NCBI GenBank assembly: GCA_965199185.1
Contig: CBDAQW010000013.1
Span: 208,936 to 272,935 of the forward strand
From: Endozoicomonas sp965199185
Lineage (GTDB): Bacteria; Pseudomonadota; Gammaproteobacteria; Pseudomonadales; Endozoicomonadaceae
Direction: 5' to 3'
DNA: 64,000 nucleotides
Shown here: in pieces, positions 46,067-54,975 of the stretch
How the letters are laid out: each line of letters starts with the position of its first letter
Numbering within the stretch: the stretch's first letter is position 1
The notes under the pieces: model-generated
The model's input: the letters and a program-made list of their open reading frames with translations, nothing else
Databases searched by the model: none
Told to the model about the DNA's origin: nothing
Made by a program: the position numbers and the translations under genes

Positions 46067-46363
46067 ATGGATAAGCAACTGAAGAGCTGGATGATGTCAC
46101 AGGCAGCCTATTATCTGGAGTATCTGCAACCGAAAAAATCCATTGCCCTGCTCGAAGCCCTGCGCCGACTGGATCGGAAAAATCCTGACATTTATCGCAT
46201 GCTTAGTTATGCCTATCTGGAAGCGAAGCGACCTGAAGATTCAATTAAGGCCGCCGATACTTTTGTGAAGTATGCCAAACCCGGAAGGGATGTCCGGGCC
46301 ATCAAATGGATCAAGGGGCGCGCCCTGCTTCAGAAGAGAAAAGCTGCTGCCGTAGCCCGCTGA
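46067..46363 (+). CDS. SctY (YscY)-like TPR chaperone
   Basis: A 98-residue helical protein. It holds TPR-like units, for example MMSQAAYYLEYLQPKKSIAL, EALRRLDRKNPDIYRMLSYA and YLEAKRPEDSIKAADTFVKY, whose A/L/Y spacing fits the tetratricopeptide consensus. YscY, the chaperone of YscX, is a TPR protein of about 110 residues located between yscX and yscV. Position 12 bases after the SctX-like gene and 43 before sctV supports the same role. No signal peptide or membrane segment is present. Confidence 0.7.
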   Translation: MDKQLKSWMMSQAAYYLEYLQPKKSIALLEALRRLDRKNPDIYRMLSYAYLEAKRPEDSIKAADTFVKYAKPGRDVRAIKWIKGRALLQKRKAAAVAR

Positions 46364-46406
46364 TCTCCCCTGTCCGGACAGCCCCACCAACCTGGTCAGA
46401 AACAGA

Positions 46407-48494
46407 ATGAAAGGGTTAATTCCGGGGCTTAATAAATTAGGTGGAAAAAATGACCTCGTACTGGCGGTTCTGCTGGTCGGTATTATTGGTCTTATCATTC
46501 TGCCAATGCCTACTCCTCTGGTGGATTTGTTGATTGCTCTGAATATGGGCATTTCAACCATCCTTCTAATGACGTCTATTTACCTGAAATCGCCACTGGA
46601 GTTTTCTTCGTTCCCGGCAGTACTTTTGGTGACGACTCTATTCAGACTGTCGCTGTCCATTACCACAACCCGTTTGATTCTGCTTCAGGCTGACGCCGGT
46701 GAAATCGTCTACACCTTTGGTAATTTCGTCGTAGGCGGCAACCTGATTGTTGGTATCGTTATCTTCCTGATTATTACCATTGTCCAGTTTCTGGTTATTA
46801 CCAAAGGTTCTGAACGGGTTGCTGAAGTCAGTGCCCGTTTCTCTCTGGATGGAATGCCCGGCAAACAAATGAGTATTGATGCTGATCTGCGTGCCGGTTC
46901 TATCGAAATGGAAGAAGCGCAGAAACGACGTGAACTCGTCACCAAAGAATCACAGCTTTTTGGTTCGATGGATGGGGCAATGAAGTTTGTAAAAGGTGAT
47001 GCTATCGCCGGCCTGATAATCATTTTTGTCAATATCACTGCAGGTGTTGCTATTGGTACCACAACAGGTGGTATGAGCGCCGATGAAGCGCTTCAGCTTT
47101 ATGCGATTCTGACCGTAGGTGATGGTCTGATTTCACAGATTCCTGCCCTGCTGATCTCCATCACCGCCGGCATTATCGTTACTCGTGTTTCTAACGAAGA
47201 CGCCAAAGACCTGGGTAATGAAATTGGCGGACAGCTGATGGATAAACCCAAGGCATTGATGGTAGGCGGTGGTCTTTTATTGTGCTTTGCACTGATTCCT
47301 GGCTTTCCAACCATTACATTTCTGGGCTTATCTGTATTGATTGGCGGCGGTGGTTATCTGCTATTCAAGAAAGCCGATCAGGCCAGAGTTGCCGAAGAAG
47401 AAGGCGGTATTCCGGCAATGGCTGCAGCTTCCGAAACACCAACAGAAGCTAAAAGCCGTCTGGACCAGCAAGAAGAGTTCACTCAGACACTGCCATTGAT
47501 TATTGATGTTCCGACGTCTATTCAGCAAACACTGGACACCAGCGCCCTTAATACCGAGCTACTGAAAGTGCGTAAAGCACTTTATATGGATTTAGGTGTT
47601 CCATTCCCCGGTATTCATCTGCGTTTTAATGATTCTATGGCCGACAATACCTACTCAATTCTGCTTCAGGAAGTGCCTGTTGCCGCCGGCCATTTCAAGC
47701 CGGATTACCTGTTTGTCAGAGAAACCATTGATCATCTCGATATGCTGAAAATTCCCTATGAACAGGGCGATGAGTTTTTACCAAGTCTTGATACCCTCTG
47801 GGTAAAACTGAACCAGCAGAAAAAACTGGAAAAGAACAATGTCAATTTCATGGACTCACCGAAAATCCTGACTTTTCATCTTGCTCACGTATTGAAAAAA
47901 TACGCTGAGGAGTTTGTCGGGATTCAGGAAACCCGCTATTTGCTCGAAAAGATGGAAGGTACATTCGGGGAGCTGATTAAAGAAGTACAGCGTCTGCTGC
48001 CAGTCAATAAAATTACCGAAATATTCCAACGGCTGGTATCTGAAGATGTCTCCATTCGAAACCTTCGTTCGATACTGCAATCGCTTGTCGTCTGGGGTCA
48101 TAAAGAGAAAGAAGTGGTACAGCTCACCGAATATGTACGATCATCTCTCAAGCGTTATGTCAGCTATAAATATTCCAACGGCAAAAACATGCTGCCCGTT
48201 TACCTGCTCGATCAGGACGTTGAAGACACCATTCGCAGTGGTATTCGCCAAACATCGGCAGGCAGTTATCTGGCTCTCGATCCTTCTACTTCCGCCAGAT
48301 TTGTTGAAAAAGTAAAAAAATCGGTCGGCAAAATTGGTCATCTGGAACACAAACCTGTCTTGATAACCTCGATGGATATTCGTCGCTATGTACGGAAATT
48401 GCTGGAGCTGGAAGTTTATGACCTTGCCGTGTTATCGCACCAGGAACTGACCGAAGAGATCACCGTACAGCCATTAGGTCGTATCTCAATCTGA
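46407..48494 (+). CDS. sctV: Type III secretion export gate protein SctV (LcrD/InvA family)
   Basis: SctV forms the nonameric export gate of the injectisome. The 695 residues have seven to eight N-terminal membrane helices: NDLVLAVLLVGIIGLIILPM, LLIALNMGISTILLMTSIYL, FSSFPAVLLVTTLFRLSLSI and others. The FHIPEP cytoplasmic loop contains RFSLDGMPGKQMSIDADLRA, the family signature. The C-terminal cytoplasmic ring follows (from about residue 360). Length and motifs cannot exclude the flagellar FlhA, but flagellar FlhA lacks SctX/SctY neighbours, and a secretin gene is adjacent. The stop overlaps the convergent acetyltransferase gene by 9 bases. Confidence 0.92.
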   Translation: MKGLIPGLNKLGGKNDLVLAVLLVGIIGLIILPMPTPLVDLLIALNMGISTILLMTSIYLKSPLEFSSFPAVLLVTTLFRLSLSITTTRLILLQADAGEIVYTFGNFVVGGNLIVGIVIFLIITIVQFLVITKGSERVAEVSARFSLDGMPGKQMSIDADLRAGSIEMEEAQKRRELVTKESQLFGSMDGAMKFVKGDAIAGLIIIFVNITAGVAIGTTTGGMSADEALQLYAILTVGDGLISQIPALLISITAGIIVTRVSNEDAKDLGNEIGGQLMDKPKALMVGGGLLLCFALIPGFPTITFLGLSVLIGGGGYLLFKKADQARVAEEEGGIPAMAAASETPTEAKSRLDQQEEFTQTLPLIIDVPTSIQQTLDTSALNTELLKVRKALYMDLGVPFPGIHLRFNDSMADNTYSILLQEVPVAAGHFKPDYLFVRETIDHLDMLKIPYEQGDEFLPSLDTLWVKLNQQKKLEKNNVNFMDSPKILTFHLAHVLKKYAEEFVGIQETRYLLEKMEGTFGELIKEVQRLLPVNKITEIFQRLVSEDVSIRNLRSILQSLVVWGHKEKEVVQLTEYVRSSLKRYVSYKYSNGKNMLPVYLLDQDVEDTIRSGIRQTSAGSYLALDPSTSARFVEKVKKSVGKIGHLEHKPVLITSMDIRRYVRKLLELEVYDLAVLSHQELTEEITVQPLGRISI

Positions 48495-49013
48495 ATTCAA
48501 TTTGGCAAACACATACTGATCGTAAAACTCATTGTCTTTAAAGATGTGCTTCCTAAAAATGGCTTCCTGAACGAAGCCATTTTTTTCAAGCACCTTGCAC
48601 GAGCCTGTATTATGTGACACCACATCAGCATACAATCGAACAACACCCATTTTATCAAACGCGTATTGACTCACCCAGCCAATTGCTATCCCCATCACCC
48701 CATTACCCCAATGATCTTCTGAAATCCAGTAACCAATTTCTGCGGTAAAACGATGTACATCAATCTGAGGAACAAAACCGATTTCACCAATAGCTTCATC
48801 ATTAAAAGCAATCACAAAACGGGTCTTCGCCTCACGCTCCTTTACGTGCTGTACCCAAGCGCGAGCATGGGCAATAGTGTATGGGTGGGGGAAACTGTCA
48901 CGAAGGTTACGCGCTATTTTTTCATTATTGCCATGCTTTGCCAGCAGAGGCGCATCGCCATAATAAAATTGTCTAAGACTATAACCATTCCCGAGATCTA
49001 CACGCATATCCAT
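48486..49013 (-). CDS. GNAT-family N-acetyltransferase (RimJ/RimL type)
   Basis: A 175-residue acetyltransferase. It shows GYSLRQFYYGDAPLLAKHGN, RFVIAFNDEAIGEIGFVPQ, AEIGYWISEDHWGNGVMGIA (the acetyl-CoA-binding segment, Q/RxxGxG/A-like) and YADVVSHNTGSCKVLEKNGF. Proteins of this branch acetylate protein N-termini, antibiotics or small molecules; the substrate cannot be told. It overlaps the sctV 3' end tail-to-tail. No link to secretion is implied. Confidence 0.85.
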   Translation of the reverse strand: MDMRVDLGNGYSLRQFYYGDAPLLAKHGNNEKIARNLRDSFPHPYTIAHARAWVQHVKEREAKTRFVIAFNDEAIGEIGFVPQIDVHRFTAEIGYWISEDHWGNGVMGIAIGWVSQYAFDKMGVVRLYADVVSHNTGSCKVLEKNGFVQEAIFRKHIFKDNEFYDQYVFAKLNSD

Positions 49014-49064
49014 TGCCCTGACACAAAATTATCAGATAAATCATCGGCGGCGAGCTATTGGGCT

Positions 49065-50249
49065 TCAGTTCGGAGCGACCGGCGGCATGGGTATTTCGCG
49101 TTCAAAATAAAAGCTGCTGCCCGTATTTGAGCTAGCGGGAATAGAACTTAATGCTGAATTATCATAACCAGTCGAGGTTGAACTATCAGAAACTCCATCA
49201 GTATTCGTTGATCGATCAATGTATATTTTGATATCAAAAAATGATGAGGGTAAATTGAAAAGCCCCATTATACTTTGTGCTGTCCAGAACACACCGCTGA
49301 ATGTAGCAAAATTGAGCTCCCCTCTGCCATGGACAAGAGATCCTGAAGCAGCGGCTAAACCAAACAAATGCACAGCGCGATATAAAGCAATAGGGTGTCT
49401 CTCAGGAACACTCCAATGTCTTAAAAGAATCATAAAGAGAAATGAGGCCAAAATGGTGCTCGCAGTGGCAGCTATCCCCAGAGGCGAAATAAAACTTTGC
49501 GGACAAGTAGAACTTGGAGAGAAAAACCGACACCCTCTTTCATCACTTCCATTCTCACAGTCTTCGGAATTATCACACATCTTTGACACTGGAATGTAAA
49601 AGCCATTCCGGCATTCATACAATGAAGATTTCAATTCATCTTCAAATGGATCTCTAAATTCAGAGAAGATACAGCCATTACTTAAATCCTGTTGATATGT
49701 TGACCCATTATTCGGTAAACATCGTTTGGACTTTTCTACACAGCGACCATCCTTCAATAATACTGAACCCGTAGAACAGGGTATGGCCAGATATTCACTA
49801 TCTTCTCTACAGGCCTGAGTTCTGGAAATGGTGAGCGGAAGACATGATTGCCCCATCGGAAAATTTTGACAATTGCGTTCATCTTCTCCCCCCGGACAAT
49901 CAACGCTCCCGTCACAGACTTGCCAATGGTTAATCATCATTTGGTTTGCATCGGTTGAATTGCTGTCTGCTATCAGTTCACACATAAACAATTGAGAAGA
50001 CAACCGGTCACTCTCAGGAGTCACTGTTAACGGATCATAGGTTAAGAGACAACCTAACTCGTCGCTGGCATCATCACAGTCATTGTTTCCATCACACCTT
50101 TTCTGCAGATCAATGCAACCCTGTTCTTTGCAACGAAATACCTTCAGGTTACAAACATCGGTCGAATCACACTCCATGTTGGCAAAAGTAAATAAACTGA
50201 CTTTACACATCAAAAAAAATATATATGGCAGATACCTGAACACATCCAA
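49065..50249 (-). CDS. Eukaryote-like membrane protein with LDL-receptor class A repeats
   Basis: A 394-residue protein with an N-terminal signal sequence and three recognisable LDLa repeats: FRCKEQGCIDLQKRCDGNND (ending DDASDELGC), HWQVCDGSVDCPGGEDERNC and YECRNGFYIPVSKMCDNSED (ending NGSDERGC). Each has the Cys spacing and the acidic CDG..DC..G.DE..C calcium cage. Two hydrophobic segments follow (about 255-280 and 315-335), then a Ser/Thr-rich tail. Such domains are typical of animal receptors and rare in bacteria. They do occur in host-associated Endozoicomonas-like genomes. The gene stands alone, next to type III secretion genes. Binding to a host ligand is speculation; surface or periplasmic exposure is inferred from the disulfide-rich repeats. 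Confidence 0.85.
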   Translation of the reverse strand: MDVFRYLPYIFFLMCKVSLFTFANMECDSTDVCNLKVFRCKEQGCIDLQKRCDGNNDCDDASDELGCLLTYDPLTVTPESDRLSSQLFMCELIADSNSTDANQMMINHWQVCDGSVDCPGGEDERNCQNFPMGQSCLPLTISRTQACREDSEYLAIPCSTGSVLLKDGRCVEKSKRCLPNNGSTYQQDLSNGCIFSEFRDPFEDELKSSLYECRNGFYIPVSKMCDNSEDCENGSDERGCRFFSPSSTCPQSFISPLGIAATASTILASFLFMILLRHWSVPERHPIALYRAVHLFGLAAASGSLVHGRGELNFATFSGVFWTAQSIMGLFNLPSSFFDIKIYIDRSTNTDGVSDSSTSTGYDNSALSSIPASSNTGSSFYFEREIPMPPVAPN

Positions 50250-50608
50250 AAACTTCTATGAGTGAGTGAGTGATGCCTTAAATTTGGCATAGAATTAATA
50301 AACTACAATAAAAATTTTCATGTGAATTATCGTTATACTTCTTGCTATTCTGCTAACCATTATGTATATACAAAACGTCAGTTTAAATTGTATTTTTACT
50401 GAAATATTTCAACTGGTTAAAGAATGAAAATGGTTGGATGCTTTCATGACACTCCAGATCAGGAAACCGAATATTTTCAAATAATCGGATGATCAAAATA
50501 CAGCCAAATATTGATTCAAGTCGGTATTTTGTTTGTTTTACTTTGCCCTTAAGGGCTGATCATCATACAGTGCAACCACAACAATTTTAAACGATAGGGA
50601 TAACGAAC
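50250..50608. other. 359-base gap upstream of two divergent genes
   Basis: No gene is seen. It is AT-rich and contains the promoters for the LDLa gene (leftward) and the unknown gene at 50609. A short GAGT repeat (three to four copies) lies at about 50259-50272, directly upstream of the LDLa gene start; changes in its length could alter expression, but this is conjecture. Confidence 0.45.
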
Positions 50609-51103
50609 ATGGCACTGAATAACATTCATGATCCTGTGCTAGAAACCAACAACCACTGTGCACACATAGAACTAACTGACTGCCCTAGCAAGTCAGATCG
50701 TCATTGGCATCGGTTACAGCAATACTGCAAAAGTGTGTTTGATCTGGCTCAGTTTAAACCTCTGGACGCATCACCATTAGTTAATGCTCAGTCTCAGGAT
50801 GAATATAATCAGGCAGCGGTTGCTTTAATTAACCGGTATTTTTGTGCGATCAATCATATCAAAGTAGATTTACACAAGCTGTCAGCGACAGACCGGGTAG
50901 AAGTCACCTCACATTTATCTGAAGAAGAGGAGAGCTGGCTGAAAGGCATCTCAACACCCGATCAGAATAAACAGGTTCTGGCTCAAGCTCGCAAGGCGTT
51001 GGAAAAAGCGCGGTTTTCTATTGAAAACATTGAAGTGACTCTGCCCGAGAAACATCAGACAGCGCTGCATCGCGCCCTCGATCTCTGGCTGGCTACCCAT
51101 TAA
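50609..51103 (+). CDS. Hypothetical protein (164 aa)
   Basis: I do not recognise this protein. It is 164 residues long, soluble, without signal or membrane segments. It has a His/Cys-containing N-terminus and a C-terminal half (LSEEEESWLKGIST... ALEKARFSIENIEVTLPEKH) that looks helical and charged. The ATG is preceded by AGGGATAACGAAC, a reasonable ribosome site. It precedes ettA by about 160 bases on the same strand. Confidence 0.65.
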   Translation: MALNNIHDPVLETNNHCAHIELTDCPSKSDRHWHRLQQYCKSVFDLAQFKPLDASPLVNAQSQDEYNQAAVALINRYFCAINHIKVDLHKLSATDRVEVTSHLSEEEESWLKGISTPDQNKQVLAQARKALEKARFSIENIEVTLPEKHQTALHRALDLWLATH

Positions 51104-51262
51104 TCGTTTTGCCCTGGCGTCAGTTTTATTAATGACGCCAATTCGCTTTCTCATCATCCTTAAATCAACAAACTTACCCGGTCTGTGACGGTCAGCTCGA
51201 TATTTTCGAGTTTGCCTGTAAACAATATATAATAAGTTAGTCTCGTAATTACGGTCGTTATA

Positions 51263-52921
51263 ATGTCTCAATACGTATACACAATGAACCGGGTGAGCAA
51301 AATTGTTCCCCCAAAGCGCCAAATTCTGAAAGATATCTCACTGTCGTTTTTCCCCGGTGCCAAAATTGGTGTTCTGGGTCTGAATGGTGCCGGTAAATCC
51401 ACTCTGCTACGTATTATGGCTGGTGTTGATAAAGAGTTTGATGGTGAAGCACGCCCACAACCAGAATTGAATGTTGGCTACCTGCCACAAGAGCCAGAAC
51501 TGGATAACGCCAAAACCGTTCGCGAAGTGGTTGAAGAAGCGTTGAGTGAAATCAAAGATGCTCAGGCACGGTTGGATGAAGTTTACGCCGCTTATGCTGA
51601 GCCCGATGCCGATTTCGATAAACTGGCTGCAGAGCAGGCGCGTCTGGAAAATATCATTCAGGCATCCGATGCTCATAACCTTGAACGTAAACTGGATGTC
51701 GCTGCCGATGCTCTGCGTCTGCCAGAATGGGATGCCAGTGTCGCTAATCTGTCAGGTGGTGAACGTCGTCGTGTAGCACTTTGTCGTCTGTTACTGTCCA
51801 GTCCGGATATGCTATTGCTTGACGAACCCACTAACCACTTGGATGCCGAATCCGTAGGCTGGCTCGAGCGCTTCCTGCTGGAATACCCCGGCACTGTTGT
51901 GGCAATCACTCACGACCGTTATTTCCTCGATAACGCTGCCAGCTGGATTCTGGAACTGGATCGTGGTTACGGTATCCCATACGAAGGCAACTACTCTGCC
52001 TGGCTGGAACAAAAAGAACAGCGTCTGGAACAGGAACAGAAGCAACAGGATGCCCGCCGTAAAGCCATGGAACACGAACTGGAGTGGGCTCGTTCCAATG
52101 CCAAGGGTCGTCAATCCAAGAGCAAGGCTCGTTTGCAACGTTTTGAAGAGATGCAGTCTCAGGACTTTCAGTCCCGTAATGAAACCAATGAGATCTATAT
52201 TCCACCTGGCCCACGTCTGGGTGACAAGGTCCTGGAATTTAATCATGTTTCCAAAGGTTTCGATGGTCGTCTATTAATTGATGACCTGAGTTTCTCCGTT
52301 CCAAAAGGCGCTATTGTCGGTATTATCGGTGGTAATGGTGCCGGTAAATCAACCCTGTTCAAAATGATCATGGGCGATGAACAACCAGATGCTGGCTCCA
52401 TCGAACGTGGTGAAACCGTGAAACTGGCCAATGTTCAGCAAATGCGTGATGAACTGGACGACAAAAAGACAGTATGGGAAGCGATTTCCGACGGTCAGGA
52501 TATTCTCCGCATCAATAACTACGAAGTTCAGTCTCGCAGCTATATTGGACGCTTTAACTTCAAGGGCGGTGATCAGCAGAAGCGTGTTGGTGAACTCTCT
52601 GGTGGTGAACGTGGTCGTCTGCAACTGGCTGCCACGTTGAAAGAAGGCGGCAATGTTCTGCTGCTGGACGAACCCTCCAACGACCTTGATGTAGAAACCC
52701 TGCGTGCACTGGAAGAAGCCTTACTGGCCTTCCCAGGTTGCGCCATGGTGATTTCTCATGACCGCTGGTTCCTGGATCGTGTTGCAACTCATATTCTGGC
52801 TTACGAAGGCGATTCGAAAGTCTCTTTCTTTGAAGGAAACTACACAGAGTATGAATTATCATTACCCAAAAAAGACGATAATCATCCGCATCGCATGAAA
52901 TATAAGAAAATTGATGCTTAA
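51263..52921 (+). CDS. ettA: Energy-dependent translational throttle protein EttA
   Basis: EttA is an ABC-F ATPase that binds the ribosomal E site and gates entry into elongation according to ADP/ATP ratio. The 552 residues hold two ABC domains with Walker A GLNGAGKST and GGNGAGKST, signatures LSGGERRRVALCR and LSGGERGRLQLA, and Walker B LLLDEPTNHLD and LLLDEPSNDLD. The linker (EQKEQRLEQEQKQQDARRKA) corresponds to the P-site tRNA interaction motif. Start MSQYVYTMNRVSKIVPPKR is characteristic of EttA. Its length is normal. It marks the last core gene before the AT-rich accessory region. Confidence 0.96.
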   Translation: MSQYVYTMNRVSKIVPPKRQILKDISLSFFPGAKIGVLGLNGAGKSTLLRIMAGVDKEFDGEARPQPELNVGYLPQEPELDNAKTVREVVEEALSEIKDAQARLDEVYAAYAEPDADFDKLAAEQARLENIIQASDAHNLERKLDVAADALRLPEWDASVANLSGGERRRVALCRLLLSSPDMLLLDEPTNHLDAESVGWLERFLLEYPGTVVAITHDRYFLDNAASWILELDRGYGIPYEGNYSAWLEQKEQRLEQEQKQQDARRKAMEHELEWARSNAKGRQSKSKARLQRFEEMQSQDFQSRNETNEIYIPPGPRLGDKVLEFNHVSKGFDGRLLIDDLSFSVPKGAIVGIIGGNGAGKSTLFKMIMGDEQPDAGSIERGETVKLANVQQMRDELDDKKTVWEAISDGQDILRINNYEVQSRSYIGRFNFKGGDQQKRVGELSGGERGRLQLAATLKEGGNVLLLDEPSNDLDVETLRALEEALLAFPGCAMVISHDRWFLDRVATHILAYEGDSKVSFFEGNYTEYELSLPKKDDNHPHRMKYKKIDA

Positions 52922-52938
52922 TCAAGCTGGTTTTCGGT

Positions 52939-52960
52939 CATACCCATAACTGTGGGTATG
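52939..52960 (+). terminator. Hairpin after ettA
   Basis: CATACCCA (52939-52946) pairs with TGGGTATG (52953-52960) around TAACTG, 18 bases after the ettA stop. There is no strong T-run. A second, weaker hairpin, AGAGGG...CCCTCT, lies about 25 bases on. Confidence 0.6.
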
Positions 52961-53074
52961 GCTGCTAAAATCTGCAAATCAGAGGGTCACGCAGCCCTCT
53001 TCACACCTTCGCCATCCAGCAACATTTTCACATAGTCATTTATGACATTTTTTGTGCGGAATGATTTTATAAGG

Positions 53075-53163
53075 CGGTAACGCTGAAACCCCTGATATAT
53101 AAGGGTTTTTAGGTTTGGATAACGTGTCGGTAACGCCAATAAAATCTTACTGAAGCGTTACCG
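53075..53163. repeat. Three copies of CGGTAACGC at the accessory region border
   Basis: CGGTAACGC occurs at 53075-53083 and 53128-53136, and as its complement GCGTTACCG at 53155-53163. The last two form a 9-base-pair stem around an 18-base loop. Between the first two is an AAACCC/GGGTTT hairpin (53086-53108) with a T-run. The cluster lies at the change from core to AT-rich sequence, after ettA. It may be a recombination or attachment region, or simply terminators for the convergent genes. Confidence 0.5.
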
Positions 53164-53180
53164 AGAGAGATTATCGGAAG

Positions 53181-54122
53181 TTATGCTGCCTCAATTTTAC
53201 CAATAAGCCTTTTGGCCTCTTTAGTGATTTCACTTGCGTAAGTTTGATTTCTATTTAGAAGAGGCTGCACTGTTTTAACAACTATTCTGTCAATCTCTCC
53301 GGTCTTGTAAGCTTTTATAACTTTATTCACATCAGGATTAGTAGAAAAGGAAAAAATATTTTCATTGGAGGACTCTGTTTTTTTCTCAGCTTTCTTAGCA
53401 GTCTTTTTGGGTGGATTGTCGTTGCCATCTGGTTTGGGAGAAATAGGTTTTGATTCTACTCCAATTTCTTTTTCATTAGTGACTTCAGTTGACTTTTGAG
53501 CGACTTCATTTTTATTACTGGAGAAAGCAATCATAGCTATCAAATCAACAACCAGACTAGCTAGAATCATAAATACATTGAAAAACAATATGCCTTTTTC
53601 GCTTCCAAAGATTGAGATAAATAAAGTGTCGAGACCATTTGGAACGGGAAGCTCTTTTAATTCATTCTGAAGGCTTTTTATCTCAGCGTACAGTGGCTTA
53701 GATCTAGTAATAAAATCACGCTCAACGAGTTTTTTGGCTGATTCTAGCTTAAGATCTATTTGGGTTTGGATTACTTCTCGCTGCTTTAAAATTGCAACAT
53801 TTGAATGAGTGCTTTTAGTTAAAAAGAAGAAAGAACCAGCAATAGAGAAACCAAGTACGATTGTCAGTAAAGCTGCATTAAAAAAGCTTTTACCTAAACT
53901 CTTGTTTTTAATTGATTCTGAGAGTTTTGAAGGAATATTGATCGTTACATATAGCTGAGCCAAAACAAGCATAGAAGCTAATACAAAGCCGCCATTTTCA
54001 AAGAAGAATAAGCCTGTCAAAAGAAGAGATAGCGATACTATGAGGTATTTGATAACCTCTGAAATTTGGTTAGATATATCTGTAGGATTAGCACTATTAA
54101 GTGCTGGATTTAAGTTTGTCAT
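53181..54122 (-). CDS. Membrane protein of unknown function, coiled coil and charged tail
   Basis: A 313-residue protein that I do not recognise. It has hydrophobic segments at about 24-44, 46-62, 82-104 and 176-200, a coiled-coil-like stretch between the third and fourth, then a Lys/Glu/Pro-rich linker (about 205-258) and a C-terminal helical domain from about 260 (NPDVNKVIKAYKTGEIDRIV..., EITKEAKRLIGKIEAA). Codon use is AT-rich like the replication genes to its right and unlike ettA. It is upstream of, and transcribed away from, the 190-base tandem repeat, so those repeats may carry its promoter. Plasmid-borne membrane proteins of this layout have no agreed role. Confidence 0.6.
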   Translation of the reverse strand: MTNLNPALNSANPTDISNQISEVIKYLIVSLSLLLTGLFFFENGGFVLASMLVLAQLYVTINIPSKLSESIKNKSLGKSFFNAALLTIVLGFSIAGSFFFLTKSTHSNVAILKQREVIQTQIDLKLESAKKLVERDFITRSKPLYAEIKSLQNELKELPVPNGLDTLFISIFGSEKGILFFNVFMILASLVVDLIAMIAFSSNKNEVAQKSTEVTNEKEIGVESKPISPKPDGNDNPPKKTAKKAEKKTESSNENIFSFSTNPDVNKVIKAYKTGEIDRIVVKTVQPLLNRNQTYASEITKEAKRLIGKIEAA

Positions 54123-54206
54123 TATTATTATTACCTTCGAAGTAGTTAATGGCAGGCAACGAGGGAGTCAAAGGTCAGAAACAATGATCTGACTGAGTTA
54201 TTTAAT

Positions 54207-54586
54207 CGGTAGCTACTCCGATCTATTTCACTCCCCCCTCGTAACCGCCAAACACAAAGGAGTGAATAACTCTTATAGATAAGTATCTCAGAATATTAAT
54301 CACCACTCAATATAGAAAAACAAATAATCAAGCATTATTTTACTGAATTGTATTATTATTTTTATATAAAAAGGAATCGGAAAACTTAAATTTATTCGGT
54401 AGCTACTCCGATCTATTTCACTCCCCCCTCGTAACCGCCAAACACAAAGGAGTGAATAACTCTTATAGATAAGTATCTCAGAATATTAATCACCACTCAA
54501 TATAGAAAAACAAATAATCAAGCATTATTTTACTGAATTGTATTATTATTTTTATATAAAAAGGAATCGGAAAACTTAAATTTATT
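54207..54586. repeat. Perfect tandem duplication, 2 x 190 bp
   Basis: 54207-54396 and 54397-54586 are identical over their whole 190 bases, starting CGGTAGCTACTCCGATCTAT. Each copy includes TTCACTCC and GGAGTGAA, an 8-base inverted repeat around the middle of a GC-richer patch, followed by an AT-rich tail. No reading frame crosses it. The lack of any mismatch means the duplication is recent or kept identical. It lies 85 bases upstream of the membrane protein gene start, within the replication-origin side of the element. Confidence 0.97.
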
Positions 54587-54975
54587 TATTGAATCGCACT
54601 CTAAATTCATTTTCTATTTACTACTAAATAATAGTGACTTTTAAATATGTTTAGTTGTATTTTTCATTAATAGATATTCATCATCCAAATGTCATGATGG
54701 TTCGAAAGGAAGGAGCTGAAAGCAATGGGTCTAAAAAGCCAAAAATAAATAGAATAGTAAATTGAATTCTATTTTGTGTTTTAGAACTACTATAAGAATT
54801 TATTTTTTAAAATTAAATTCAATTAAAAATGATCCGCAAGGATCATAACCCTTGAATTCAATATTATATAAAAGAGATATAAAAACTCTTTAAGAGAGTT
54901 TTAAAAGGGTGTATTAGAAAAATCAATCAATGCCTTATATAATAAGGAAAACTGGAAGATTTTGCACCAAAACTT
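54587..54975. other. AT-rich non-coding part of the putative replication region
   Basis: No gene is supported. There are two short hairpins: ATGATCC/GGATCAT (54829-54835 and 54840-54846) and AAAACTCT/AGAGTTTT (54882-54889 and 54895-54902). A strong ribosome site, AAGGAG, precedes an ATG near 54725 that opens only a 7-codon frame (MGLKSQK), possibly a leader or the remains of a gene. Strand-opening or single-strand initiation sites of an origin could be here but are not recognisable by eye. Confidence 0.4.
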
